A DNA stretch of 7,531 nt from an uncultured Frankiales bacterium (lineage in GTDB: Bacteria > Actinomycetota > Actinomycetes > Mycobacteriales > SCTD01), in the NCBI GenBank assembly GCA_946479905.1, contig CAMLIA010000195.1, positions 1 through 7,531 on the forward strand. Direction: 5' to 3'. Positions 1 through 6,195 of this stretch are shown in pieces. Below the pieces are notes generated by a model, which was not told where the DNA came from, ran no database searches, and saw only the letters and a list, made by a program, of their open reading frames with translations. Each line of letters starts with the position of its first letter. Position 1 is the stretch's first letter. Both the position numbers and the translations under genes were made by a program.

Positions 1-440
1 ACGCCGTCCGCAACGCGAAGGCGGCCGTCGAGGAGGGCATCGTCGCCGGCGGTGGTGTCGCGCTGCTCCAGGCGTCCACCACGGCCTTCGAGAAGCTCGA
101 CCTCGAGGGTGACGAGGCGACCGGCGCCAACATCGTGCGCCTGGCGCTCGAGGCCCCCATCAAGCAGATCGCGCTCAACGCCGGTCTCGAGGGTGGCGTC
201 GTCGTCGACAAGGTCCGCAACCTCCCCGTCGGTCAGGGCCTCAACGCCGCGACCGGCGAGTACGTCGACATGATCAAGGCGGGCATCCTCGACCCGGCCA
301 AGGTCACGCGCTCCGCCCTGCAGAACGCGGCGTCCATCGCGGCGCTGTTCCTCACCACCGAGGCCGTCATCGCCGACAAGCCGGAGAAGTCCGCGCCGGC
401 GATGCCCGGTGGCGGCGGCATGGGTGACATGGACTTCTAG
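1..440 (+). CDS. groEL: Chaperonin GroEL (60 kDa), C-terminal part, 5' truncated by window edge
   Basis: This is the C-terminal 145 residues of the ATP-dependent chaperonin that folds cytosolic proteins in a double-ring cage with GroES. The reading frame starts at base 3. The first readable residues ([21 protein letters not shown]) match the segment just after the conserved catalytic aspartate (Asp398 in E. coli numbering). The partial codon 'ac' at bases 1-2 would complete that GAC. The equatorial-domain landmarks follow, including the region with [13 protein letters not shown] and the [25 protein letters not shown] block. The protein ends in a short [10 protein letters not shown] tail and a TAG stop. 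A Gly/Met tail ending in MDF is typical of the main housekeeping actinobacterial GroEL2, and unlike the His-rich tail of GroEL1 paralogues. The gene ends before a strong hairpin. Identity is essentially certain; the GroEL2 assignment rests on the tail alone. Confidence 0.97.
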   Translation, partial: AVRNAKAAVEEGIVAGGGVALLQASTTAFEKLDLEGDEATGANIVRLALEAPIKQIALNAGLEGGVVVDKVRNLPVGQGLNAATGEYVDMIKAGILDPAKVTRSALQNAASIAALFLTTEAVIADKPEKSAPAMPGGGGMGDMDF

Positions 441-454
441 TCCACCTGCACGGA

Positions 455-490
455 CGACGGGCGGTTCCCCTCAGGGGGAGCCGCCCGTCG
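455..490. terminator. Strong hairpin downstream of groEL, probably a shared terminator for convergent genes
   Basis: Bases 455-470 pair with 475-490 in a 16-bp stem that is all Watson-Crick except one T-G wobble (465/480), with a TCAG loop at 471-474. It lies 15 bases after the groEL stop and about 60 bases beyond the stop of the convergent oxidoreductase, so it could end transcripts from both strands. There is no T-tract on either side, which is common for GC-rich actinobacterial hairpins. Termination activity is inferred. Confidence 0.75.
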
Positions 491-509
491 GCGTTCCCGG
501 AAGGGTCAC

Positions 510-523
510 GGCGTCCGGACGCC
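510..523. repeat. Perfect 14-bp palindrome between convergent gene ends
   Basis: GGCGTCCGGACGCC is its own reverse complement and lies between the groEL terminator-like hairpin and the stop of the oxidoreductase. It could add to termination of the minus-strand transcript or be a protein-binding dyad. GC-rich DNA produces such palindromes by chance fairly often. Confidence 0.6.
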
Positions 524-550
524 ACCAGACGTCCGACTTCGGCCCGTGGC

Positions 551-1942
551 TCAGCGACCCCGGGCGCTGAGGTGCGCGAGGGCGCGCTGGGCGGCGTGGA
601 AGCCACCCATGCCGTGCACGCCGGCCCCGGGCGGGGTCGACGCCGAGCACAGGAAGACCCCCGGCGCGACGTCATAGGGACGCAGTGCCCGCGGCCGGGC
701 GATCAGCTGGCCGAGGGAGTTCGCGCCGCCGGCGATGTCCCCGCCGACGTCGTTGGCGTTGTAGGCCTCGTAGTCCGCGGGCGACATGACGTGCACCGCT
801 TCGATGACGTCGCGGGCGCCCGGCGCGAACCGCTCGATCTGGCCCAGCACGGCCTCCGTCGCGTCGCCCGACCAGCCCGCCGGCACGTGGGCGTAGGCCC
901 AGACCGGGTGCAGGTCACCGACCGAGCGGCTGGGGTCGCAGAGGTACTGCTGGCCCACCAGCACGAAGGGCCGCTCCGGCATCCGGCCCGCGACGATCTC
1001 GGCCTCACCGGCTGCCACCTCCTCGGCGGTCCCGCCCAGGTGCAGCGACCCCGCGCGGCGACACGCCTCGGCCCGCCAGGGGATGCCGCCGCGGACCGCG
1101 AGGTCGACCTTGAAGACGCCGGGACCGAAGCGGAACCGGCGGTACCTCCCGGGCAGCCCGGCGATGCGCGCGGCGGCCTGCGGGGTCGTGTCGAGCAGGA
1201 CGACGTCGGCGTCCGGCAGGTCGGTCACGGTGACGCCGGTCCGGACGCGACCGCCCAGGGATGTCAGCAGCGACGCGAGCGCGCGGGTGATCGCCTGCGA
1301 GCCGCCCTCCGCGACGGGCCAGCCGTGCCGGTGCCCCGCGCCCACGAGCATCACGCCGACCCCGGCGGTGGCCGGCCGGTCCAGCCGCGTGAAGGCGTGG
1401 GCCGCGTTGCCGGCGAACAGCGCCCGCGCGTGCGGACCCTGGAACCGACGCCAGAGCACGGAGGCGGGCAGCCCCGCGCGCAGGCCGAAGCGCGCCATCA
1501 GCAGCGGGTGCGCCGGCACCCGCAGCAACGGCCCGAGGACGTCGGGGGTGATCCGGTCGAACGCGTCGACGACCGGCCCGAACGTACGACGCCAGGCCGG
1601 CCCGTCGGACCGGAGATCCCTTGCGGTGTCGGCGATCGAGCGCATCATGACGGCTGCCGTGCCGTCGTCCAGCGGGTGCGCCAGGTCGACCGACGGCCAC
1701 TTCCAGACCAGCCCGTGCTCGGCGAGCGGTAGCGAGGAAAGGTAGGGCGAGGCGATGCCGAACGGGTGGATGGCGGAGCAGACGTCGTGCAGCAGGCCAG
1801 GCACCGTCAGCTCGGCGGTCCGCGTGCCGCCGCCGACGGAGTCGGCGGCCTCGAGCACCGTCACGTCGACGCCGCGTCCGGCCAGCGCGACGGCGGCCGC
1901 CAGCCCGTTCGGGCCCGAGCCCACGACGACCGCGGTGGTCAC
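551..1942 (-). CDS. Phytoene dehydrogenase-like NAD(P)/FAD-dependent oxidoreductase
   Basis: This is a 463-residue flavoprotein of the CrtI/phytoene-desaturase-like amine-oxidase superfamily (COG1233), probably cytosolic or membrane-associated. The N-terminus carries the FAD-binding Rossmann motif GSGPNGLAAAVAL (residues 8-20). Glu31 ends the second strand and would bind the ribose, and a GGGTRT motif follows at 37-42. The C-terminus has the second flavin-contact segment, APGVFLCSASTPPGAGVHGMGG (about 426-447). Length fits the family. The substrate cannot be read from sequence: family members act on carotenoids, retinoids, other polyprenoids and diverse hydrophobic compounds, and no crt genes lie nearby. 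The GTG start at 1942 places the Rossmann strand a few residues from the N-terminus, as usual. It overlaps the stop of the upstream hydrolase gene (GTGA, 1939-1942), so the two are probably translationally coupled. The frame stays open well upstream, but that part lies over the hydrolase gene and is not coding. Confidence 0.9.
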   Translation of the reverse strand: MTTAVVVGSGPNGLAAAVALAGRGVDVTVLEAADSVGGGTRTAELTVPGLLHDVCSAIHPFGIASPYLSSLPLAEHGLVWKWPSVDLAHPLDDGTAAVMMRSIADTARDLRSDGPAWRRTFGPVVDAFDRITPDVLGPLLRVPAHPLLMARFGLRAGLPASVLWRRFQGPHARALFAGNAAHAFTRLDRPATAGVGVMLVGAGHRHGWPVAEGGSQAITRALASLLTSLGGRVRTGVTVTDLPDADVVLLDTTPQAAARIAGLPGRYRRFRFGPGVFKVDLAVRGGIPWRAEACRRAGSLHLGGTAEEVAAGEAEIVAGRMPERPFVLVGQQYLCDPSRSVGDLHPVWAYAHVPAGWSGDATEAVLGQIERFAPGARDVIEAVHVMSPADYEAYNANDVGGDIAGGANSLGQLIARPRALRPYDVAPGVFLCSASTPPGAGVHGMGGFHAAQRALAHLSARGR

Positions 1943-2586
1943 GCGGCCACCGGTGCGGGAGGCAGCTCGACCGCGACCTCCGCGGCCAGCTCCCAGCCGG
2001 GACGGAGCTCGAGGTCGTCGCCGCTCCAGAACGACCCGGGGTCGTAGAACGCCGGGGGGCGCTCGGCGCCCAGCACCCCCATCGCCTGGTAGGTGCGGGC
2101 GAGCACGTCGGCGCAGAACGCGGTCTCGGCGGACGCGCGCTCCCCGCCGCGCGGCAACCGGGCGCGCAGCCAGCCACCGGCGAGCTGCGCGGTCGTGGGG
2201 AACGGCGTCCCGTCCAGCCGCGCGATCGTCTGCAGGACCGCGTCCTCGGTCGCGCGGGTCACCGGCCCGGAGAGCTGCCGGAACCAGGCCCGCTGCCCGT
2301 ACCGGTGGCCCCAGGTGAGGACGGCGTCGCGCAGGTCGTGCAGCTGCACCCCGCGCTGGTGCTTGCCGGCCCAGAGGTCGGGCAGCGACTGGCCCAGCTC
2401 GGCGTGCCACATCAGCGGCGGCAGGTCGTCGAGCACGACCGCCATGCCGACGTGGTTGACCGGCGCGTTGGTGAACGTGCGGATCACCCGGTCGGCGCCG
2501 GAGCTCCCCCGGAACAGCCACACGTCCCCTGTCCGGGCGAGTGCCACTGCTTCGTCGAGGTCGACCACCTGCGTATGGTCGCCCAT
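1939..2586 (-). CDS. Permuted NlpC/P60 (YiiX/YaeF-like) papain-fold cysteine hydrolase
   Basis: This 215-residue protein has the layout of the circularly permuted NlpC/P60 group. A GDVWLFRGSS strand-turn (20-29) leads into a helix (IRTFTN, 35-40) and a catalytic-type His45 in NHVGMAVVL (44-52). A Cys158 then follows near the C-terminus in ETAFCADVLARTY (154-166). In this family the His precedes the Cys, reversed from classical NlpC/P60. HAE (61-63) may supply a third active-site residue. Members are amidases, peptidases or acyltransferases acting on cell-wall peptides or lipids; the substrate here is unknown. No signal peptide or membrane helix is seen, so it is probably cytosolic. The start at 2586 is chosen because homology-like sequence begins near residue 10. 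An upstream ATG at 2721 is in frame, but the intervening Pro/Arg-rich stretch lies over the opposite-strand small gene. It is the first gene of a GTGA-coupled pair with the FAD oxidoreductase. Confidence 0.82.
   Translation of the reverse strand: MGDHTQVVDLDEAVALARTGDVWLFRGSSGADRVIRTFTNAPVNHVGMAVVLDDLPPLMWHAELGQSLPDLWAGKHQRGVQLHDLRDAVLTWGHRYGQRAWFRQLSGPVTRATEDAVLQTIARLDGTPFPTTAQLAGGWLRARLPRGGERASAETAFCADVLARTYQAMGVLGAERPPAFYDPGSFWSGDDLELRPGWELAAEVAVELPPAPVAA
2574..2579 (+). promoter_or_regulatory. Possible -10 element for a leaderless small membrane-protein gene
   Basis: TATGGT fits the actinobacterial TANNNT -10 pattern and lies 7 bases before a GTG codon at 2587, the spacing expected for transcription starting on the first base of the start codon. 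A weak -35 candidate (TTCGTC, 2551-2556) lies 17 bases upstream. No good Shine-Dalgarno precedes either possible start, which supports leaderless initiation. The call rests on pattern and spacing only. Confidence 0.4.
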
Positions 2587-2736
2587 GTGCGGCTGTGGAA
2601 GTGGTTGGGGCTGGCAGGGCTCGCCGGCGTGGCGGCGACCGGGGTCGTCGTCGCGCGTCAGGAGCGCCAGCGCAGGGCGTACACGCCTGACGAGGTGCGG
2701 GAGCGACTGCGGCAGCGGCACCAGGGTGCCGGCTAG
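2587..2736 (+). CDS. Small single-pass membrane protein (49 aa), function unknown
   Basis: This short protein starts [20 protein letters not shown]. It has one hydrophobic helix (residues about 5-24) followed by a highly charged tail with [19 protein letters not shown] (about 23-41). The helix plus Arg-rich stop-transfer and TPDEVRERL tail resembles tiny uncharacterised membrane proteins common in actinobacteria; that resemblance is from memory and was not searched. The positive-inside rule puts the tail in the cytoplasm. GTG 2587 is chosen because a TANNNT box lies 7 bases upstream; ATG 2575 in the same frame would add four residues (MVAH). Its start abuts the hydrolase start on the other strand, and its TAG overlaps the response-regulator stop in CTAG at 2733-2736. 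The whole gene fits exactly between two minus-strand operons. Gene reality is likely; function is not recognised. Confidence 0.7.
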   Translation: MRLWKWLGLAGLAGVAATGVVVARQERQRRAYTPDEVRERLRQRHQGAG

Positions 2737-2740
2737 CCGG
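2729..2740. repeat. 12-bp palindrome containing both convergent stop codons
   Basis: CCGGCTAGCCGG is a perfect palindrome. Its central CTAG provides the TAG stop of the plus-strand small gene (2734-2736) and the TAG stop of the minus-strand response regulator (2735-2733). With no loop and few base pairs it is a poor terminator on its own. Confidence 0.8.
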
Positions 2741-3365
2741 GCAGCCGGCCGAAGCCTGCCTCCCTGGCCTTGATGATCGCCGCGGCCCGGTCGGCGACGC
2801 GCAGCTTGGCGAAGATGTTCGACACGTGGTTGCGCACCGTCTTCAGCGACAGCACCAGCTCCTCGGCGATCGCGGCGTTCGGCCGGCCCTCGGCGATGAG
2901 CTGCAGCACCTCCCGCTCCCTCGCGGTGAGCTGAGGGAAGGAGGCCGTTGCCGGGGCGTCGAAGAACGACATGAGGCGGCGGGCCACGGCCGCACCGAAG
3001 AGGGCCTCACCGGCGTGCACGGCCCGGACGGCGCGGACGATCTCGTCGCGGTCGGCGCCCTTGAGCAGGTAGCCCCTCGCTCCGGCCCGCATCGCCGCGA
3101 AGATCGACTCGTCCTGCTCGAACATCGTGAGGACGATGACGCCGACGTCCGGCGCGGCTGACACGATCTGGGCCGTCGCCTCGATCCCGTTGAGCCCCGG
3201 CATCCGCAGGTCCATGAGCACGACGTCGGGCAGCAGCGACAGCGCCAGGTCCACCGCCTCGGTGCCTGAGGACGCCTCGCCCACCACCTCGATGTCGGTG
3301 CTGCCGAGCAGGAACGTCAGACCGGCCCGGAAGGTCGGGTGGTCGTCGGCGATGAGCAGTCTCAT
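2733..3365 (-). CDS. NarL/FixJ-family response regulator with LuxR-type DNA-binding domain
   Basis: This 210-residue transcription factor is the output partner of the kinase encoded immediately upstream. The receiver domain (about 1-118) has the acidic pair Asp7/Asp8, phospho-acceptor Asp52 in [12 protein letters not shown], switch Thr80 and the conserved Lys102 in YLLKGA. A short linker leads to the LuxR-type helix-turn-helix (about 144-208). It begins with [15 protein letters not shown] and has the recognition-helix region [17 protein letters not shown], then VADRAAAI. All residues needed for phosphorylation are present. The ATG at 3365 overlaps the kinase stop (ATGA, 3362-3365) and no Shine-Dalgarno is evident, so translation is probably coupled to the kinase. 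The stop overlaps the opposite-strand small gene in CTAG. Target genes are unknown; candidate sites lie upstream of the kinase at 5374-5404. Confidence 0.95.
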   Translation of the reverse strand: MRLLIADDHPTFRAGLTFLLGSTDIEVVGEASSGTEAVDLALSLLPDVVLMDLRMPGLNGIEATAQIVSAAPDVGVIVLTMFEQDESIFAAMRAGARGYLLKGADRDEIVRAVRAVHAGEALFGAAVARRLMSFFDAPATASFPQLTAREREVLQLIAEGRPNAAIAEELVLSLKTVRNHVSNIFAKLRVADRAAAIIKAREAGFGRLPG

Positions 3366-5335
3366 GTCGGCAGCACCGCGAGCACCTCGGTGCCGCCCTC
3401 GGGGCGCGTGGAGACCGCGCAGGTGCCACCGAGCTCGGCAGCCCGCTCCTGCATGGAGGCCAGTCCCACTCCCTCGCGCGGCTGCCGGGGCACGCCGACG
3501 CCGTCGTCGCGCACGAGCACCTCGAGGTGCCCGTTCAGCGAGATCTCCACGTGGCAGTGACCGGCGCGGGAGTGCCGCACCGCGTTGGTCATGGCCTCGA
3601 CCGCGATCCGGTAGGCGGCCACCTCGACGGCCGCCGGCAGCGGCTCGTCCGACCCCGGGCCGGACACGGAGATGGACACCGGCCCGTCGGACAGCCTGCG
3701 GGCCTGCTGGCGCAGCGCGTCGACCAGCCCGACCTCGTCCAGCGCCGGTGGGCGCAGACCCTCGACCAGCCGCCTGATCTCGGTCACCGCCCCCCGGGTC
3801 TGCGCGAGCAGCTCGGTGAGCACCTCGTGCACGTCGCCGGTCGTCATGTGACGGGCCCCGTCCAGGCGCATGACGATCGAGGCGAGCTCCGGACCGAGCC
3901 CGTCGTGCAGGTCGCGGCGCAGCCGGCGGCGCTCCTCCTCCTGCGCAGCGACCAGCCGGGCGCGCGAGCGCTGCAGGTCGAGCGACAGCCGTACGGCGTG
4001 CACGGCGGCACCTGCCTGGCGGGCGAGGTCCTCGAGCAGCCGCTCGTCGGCGGACGTGAGCTGGCCACCCTCGACCGTGAGCTCGCCCATCGCGTGCCCC
4101 TGGTAGCTCAACGGGACCGTCCGTTCCTCCCTCCCGCTGCGCGCGCCAGAGTCGGTGACCACCCGCAGGCCGTCGGGGCTGGTCAGAGCGATGCCGACGT
4201 AGTGCAGCCGGAGAGCCTCCCGCAGCGTCGTGCAGACCGTGCTGAGCACGTCCAGCGGCGCCAGGGTCGACTGCAACCGGTCGCCGAGACGGGACAGCGC
4301 GAGGTACGGGTCCGAGCGGTCGCCGTAGACCCAGCGCTGGGCGCGCCGCTGGAGTCGTGACCGCACGGGCTCCGCGAGGACGGCGACGACGAGGACGGCG
4401 ACGAAGCCGGCGACCCCGCGGTTGCTGATCAGCGAGCCGACGCCCAGGACCAGGGTGGCGTAGACCGCGGCGACGGTCGTGACCAGACCGGCGTAGAGCA
4501 GGGTCTTCGACACGACCAGCTCGATGTCGAAGAGCTGGTAGCGCAGGACGGCGATGCCGATCGCGATGGGGACCAGCGTGCCCGTCGTCGCGATCGCGCC
4601 GACCGTGAGCGCGGTCTCGGTGCCGTTGAGGGCACCGTCGACGAAGCAGGTGAGCAGCCCGGCGGGGATGAGGAGAGCGACCCACGCGAACCACAGCAGC
4701 TGCAGCCGGTCGATGCCCACCGCCCGCTTGAGCCGGGACCGGGCCGCGAGGGCGGCGCCGACCAGGTAGCCGAGCAGCAGCGGCAGCGCGGTGAGGTACA
4801 CGACGGCGTCGAGCCCTGGGACCGACGGCACCGGGTGCGGGATCCGGTCGTAGGGCTTGTCGTAGGGATCGGTCGTGAACCAGCCGCCGATGACGATGAG
4901 CGGGAACGCCGCGAAGCAGGTCCACTGCCACCGCCGCCAGAACCTCGACACCGGCCGGCCGGTGGGGAACACGTAGCCGATCGTGGCCATGGGCAGGAAC
5001 AGCAGCGGCCAGGAGTTGCCCGACCACGCAGCGACCGCGCTGGTCCCGGGCAGCGTCGCGTGGTCGCCCTTCCAGCCGAGCGCCAGGTAGGAGTCCGCCC
5101 ACAGCACGAGGCCCACGGCCGGTCCTTGCAGGGCGAGCAGCCAGCCGATCCGGTTGCCCGGGTCGCGGTGGACGACGAGCGCGCCTGCGACGGCGGAGGA
5201 GAGCGTGAAAGCCCACACCAGCAGGGCCATCGTCAGGTTGTCGTCGCCGGCCTGCCAGCTCATCGCCGTCCCGGCCGCGTCCGTGCCGGCCACGACGGCC
5301 AGCAGCACCCAGCCGGTGATCCTGCGAGCCCCCAT
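3362..5335 (-). CDS. Polytopic membrane sensor histidine kinase (GAF, HisKA_3, HATPase_c)
   Basis: This 657-residue NarL-type kinase would phosphorylate the regulator encoded next. The N-terminal half (about 6-325) has around ten hydrophobic segments, roughly at 6-26, 35-56, 62-82, 108-125, 137-153, 176-197, 212-233, 240-264, 278-300 and 307-325. There is no sizeable extracellular domain, which suggests sensing within or near the membrane. A GAF-like region (about 345-450) and a short coiled segment follow. The dimerisation/phosphoacceptor domain has [19 protein letters not shown] with His477. The ATPase domain shows an N-box Asn584 (EAMTNAVRH), G1 at Asp610-Gly614 and G2 at GVGL (622-625), so it looks catalytically intact. 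ATG 5335 is chosen because the first helix begins five residues later. An in-frame GTG at 5407 would add 24 Arg-rich residues and run over repeated operator-like boxes. Neither start has a clear Shine-Dalgarno. The gene overlaps the regulator by ATGA and is divergent from the 5484 gene. Confidence 0.93.
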   Translation of the reverse strand: MGARRITGWVLLAVVAGTDAAGTAMSWQAGDDNLTMALLVWAFTLSSAVAGALVVHRDPGNRIGWLLALQGPAVGLVLWADSYLALGWKGDHATLPGTSAVAAWSGNSWPLLFLPMATIGYVFPTGRPVSRFWRRWQWTCFAAFPLIVIGGWFTTDPYDKPYDRIPHPVPSVPGLDAVVYLTALPLLLGYLVGAALAARSRLKRAVGIDRLQLLWFAWVALLIPAGLLTCFVDGALNGTETALTVGAIATTGTLVPIAIGIAVLRYQLFDIELVVSKTLLYAGLVTTVAAVYATLVLGVGSLISNRGVAGFVAVLVVAVLAEPVRSRLQRRAQRWVYGDRSDPYLALSRLGDRLQSTLAPLDVLSTVCTTLREALRLHYVGIALTSPDGLRVVTDSGARSGREERTVPLSYQGHAMGELTVEGGQLTSADERLLEDLARQAGAAVHAVRLSLDLQRSRARLVAAQEEERRRLRRDLHDGLGPELASIVMRLDGARHMTTGDVHEVLTELLAQTRGAVTEIRRLVEGLRPPALDEVGLVDALRQQARRLSDGPVSISVSGPGSDEPLPAAVEVAAYRIAVEAMTNAVRHSRAGHCHVEISLNGHLEVLVRDDGVGVPRQPREGVGLASMQERAAELGGTCAVSTRPEGGTEVLAVLPT

Positions 5336-5373
5336 GCCCGACAGCGTGCGGCCACGGCGCCCGCGCGCCAAGT

Positions 5374-5404
5374 GTTCCCGGCAAAGTTCCCGAACCGGTC
5401 GGGA
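5374..5404. promoter_or_regulatory. Candidate operator cluster between divergent kinase and membrane-protein genes
   Basis: The heptamer GTTCCCG occurs at 5374-5380 and again at 5386-5392, 12 bases apart. The second copy also forms an inverted repeat, TCCCGA (5388-5393) and TCGGGA (5399-5404), with a 5-base spacer. The cluster lies 39 bases upstream of the kinase ATG and 79 bases upstream of the divergent ATG, so one bound factor could affect both. The repeats are seen directly; a regulatory role, for instance autoregulation by the response regulator, is inferred. Confidence 0.4.
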
Positions 5405-5472
5405 CACGCGCCCGATGCGCCTGGGCAGGTCCGGCGACCAAGGTGCCGGACATCAGCACGTCACCTTCCGAC

Positions 5473-5478
5473 AGGGGG
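5473..5478 (+). promoter_or_regulatory. Ribosome binding site for the six-helix membrane protein
   Basis: AGGGGG ends five bases before the ATG at 5484 and is one of the clearest Shine-Dalgarno sequences in the window. It decides the start among several in-frame upstream possibilities. Confidence 0.7.
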
Positions 5479-5483
5479 AACCC

Positions 5484-6131
5484 ATGGCACTCACCACGTT
5501 CGAGCGCTTCCTGCCCGTGTCCGGCATCGTCGCCGGCCTGCTGTTCGCCGGCAGCGCGCTGGCCACGGCCGACCAGCCGAGCCTCGACAGCAAGAAGCCG
5601 CAGCCCTACGTCGACTGGATCGTCGGCCACCACACGGAGATCGGCGTCTCCGCCCTCTGCGCCGGCTACTTCGCCTTCTTCATGCTGATGTTCGCGGCAC
5701 AGCTGCGGGCGAGCATCCGGGCCGGCGAAGCCGGTGAGTCGACCTACTCGTCCGTGGCCTTCGCCGGTGGGGTGGCGGTGGCCATCGCGATGGCGGCGAT
5801 GTCCATGCTCGAGCTGGCCACCGTCGAGGCAGACGCCGCCTCCGTCAAGGTGCTGGCGTTCCTCAACGACTTCTCCTGGCTCCCCTGGGCGGTCGGCTCC
5901 GGGGCCATGATGCTCGGGACCGGCCTGGGTGCGCTGCGGACGCTCGCCCTGCCCAAGTGGCTCGCCGTGACCACCGTCGTCCTCGGGATCCTGAGCGTCA
6001 CGGGACCGACCGGCATCGGGGTCTACCTCGTCACGCCCTTCTGGCTCGTGACGGTCGGCATCGTGCTGCTGCTGCGGCAGCGCCAGCTCGACGCCGACGT
6101 CCACCACAGCAAGGCGCTCGTCAACGCCTGA
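5484..6131 (+). CDS. Six-helix integral membrane protein, function unknown
   Basis: This 215-residue protein is dominated by hydrophobic helices at about 11-29, 53-73, 88-113, 130-152, 160-182 and 184-198. Polar loops hold HH at 49-50, a Glu/Asp pair after helix three (ELATVEAD, 110-117) and a tail with DADVHHSK (203-210). The first helix ends in ALATADQ and could resemble a signal sequence, but the following helices argue for a retained membrane segment. I do not recognise the family; it shows no transporter signature or catalytic motif that I can name. The start is fixed by a good Shine-Dalgarno at 5473-5478. It is divergent from the kinase operon, sharing a 148-base intergenic region with repeated boxes, and lies 47 bases ahead of the scramblase-like gene. 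Co-regulation with either neighbour is plausible but unproven. Confidence 0.85.
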   Translation: MALTTFERFLPVSGIVAGLLFAGSALATADQPSLDSKKPQPYVDWIVGHHTEIGVSALCAGYFAFFMLMFAAQLRASIRAGEAGESTYSSVAFAGGVAVAIAMAAMSMLELATVEADAASVKVLAFLNDFSWLPWAVGSGAMMLGTGLGALRTLALPKWLAVTTVVLGILSVTGPTGIGVYLVTPFWLVTVGIVLLLRQRQLDADVHHSKALVNA

Positions 6132-6136
6132 GCGAC

Positions 6137-6195
6137 GCCTCGGGCATCGTCAGGCAGCTCGTCAGGCAGGATGAGCGCATGACGATGCCCGAGGC
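6137..6195 (+). promoter_or_regulatory. Long hairpin burying the start codon of the scramblase-like gene
   Basis: Bases 6137-6152 and 6180-6195 are a perfect 16-bp inverted repeat (GCCTCGGGCATCGTCA and its complement). Past a single mismatch (6153/6179) the stem continues with 6154-6155/6177-6178 and, after one bulged A, 6157-6160/6173-6176. The ATG (6179-6181) is thus inside the stem, while the Shine-Dalgarno AGGA (6168-6171) lies in the apical loop. The hairpin begins five bases after the stop of the preceding gene, so it could act as a terminator/attenuator, a translational control element, or both. The pairing is read directly; the function is inferred. Confidence 0.6.
6147..6169 (+). repeat. 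Two tandem copies of an 11-base repeat in the leader
   Basis: TCGTCAGGCAG occurs at 6147-6157 and 6159-6169, a 12-base period. Both copies contain TCGTCA, which is complementary to TGACGA at 6180-6185, just across the start codon. This gives two alternative pairings for the start region. Confidence 0.85.

Noticed and set aside
572..1732. 386-codon plus-strand frame opposite the oxidoreductase
   Set aside because: Its composition (His/Arg/Gly/Asp-rich, no domain) is that of the complement of a GC-rich gene, while the minus strand encodes clear FAD motifs.
1943..2521. In-frame upstream extension of the FAD oxidoreductase to 656 residues
   Set aside because: The Rossmann motif begins at residue 8 from GTG 1942, and the extension lies over the hydrolase gene in a different frame with low-complexity Arg/Ala content.
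2587..2721. 45-residue N-terminal extension of the hydrolase from ATG 2721
   Set aside because: It is Pro/Arg-rich with no helix or signal peptide and lies antisense to the better-supported small membrane-protein gene.
3527..4360. 277-codon plus-strand frame opposite the kinase
   Set aside because: No motif or domain, and it overlaps the catalytic domains of the kinase, which are intact in the other strand.
2733..6107. A 1124-codon open frame on the minus strand running through the kinase, its divergent promoter region and the membrane-protein gene
   Set aside because: Only its last 210 codons form a recognisable protein (the response regulator). The rest is Arg/Pro/Gly-rich low-complexity translation opposite or out of frame with well-supported genes, a normal artefact of very high GC content.
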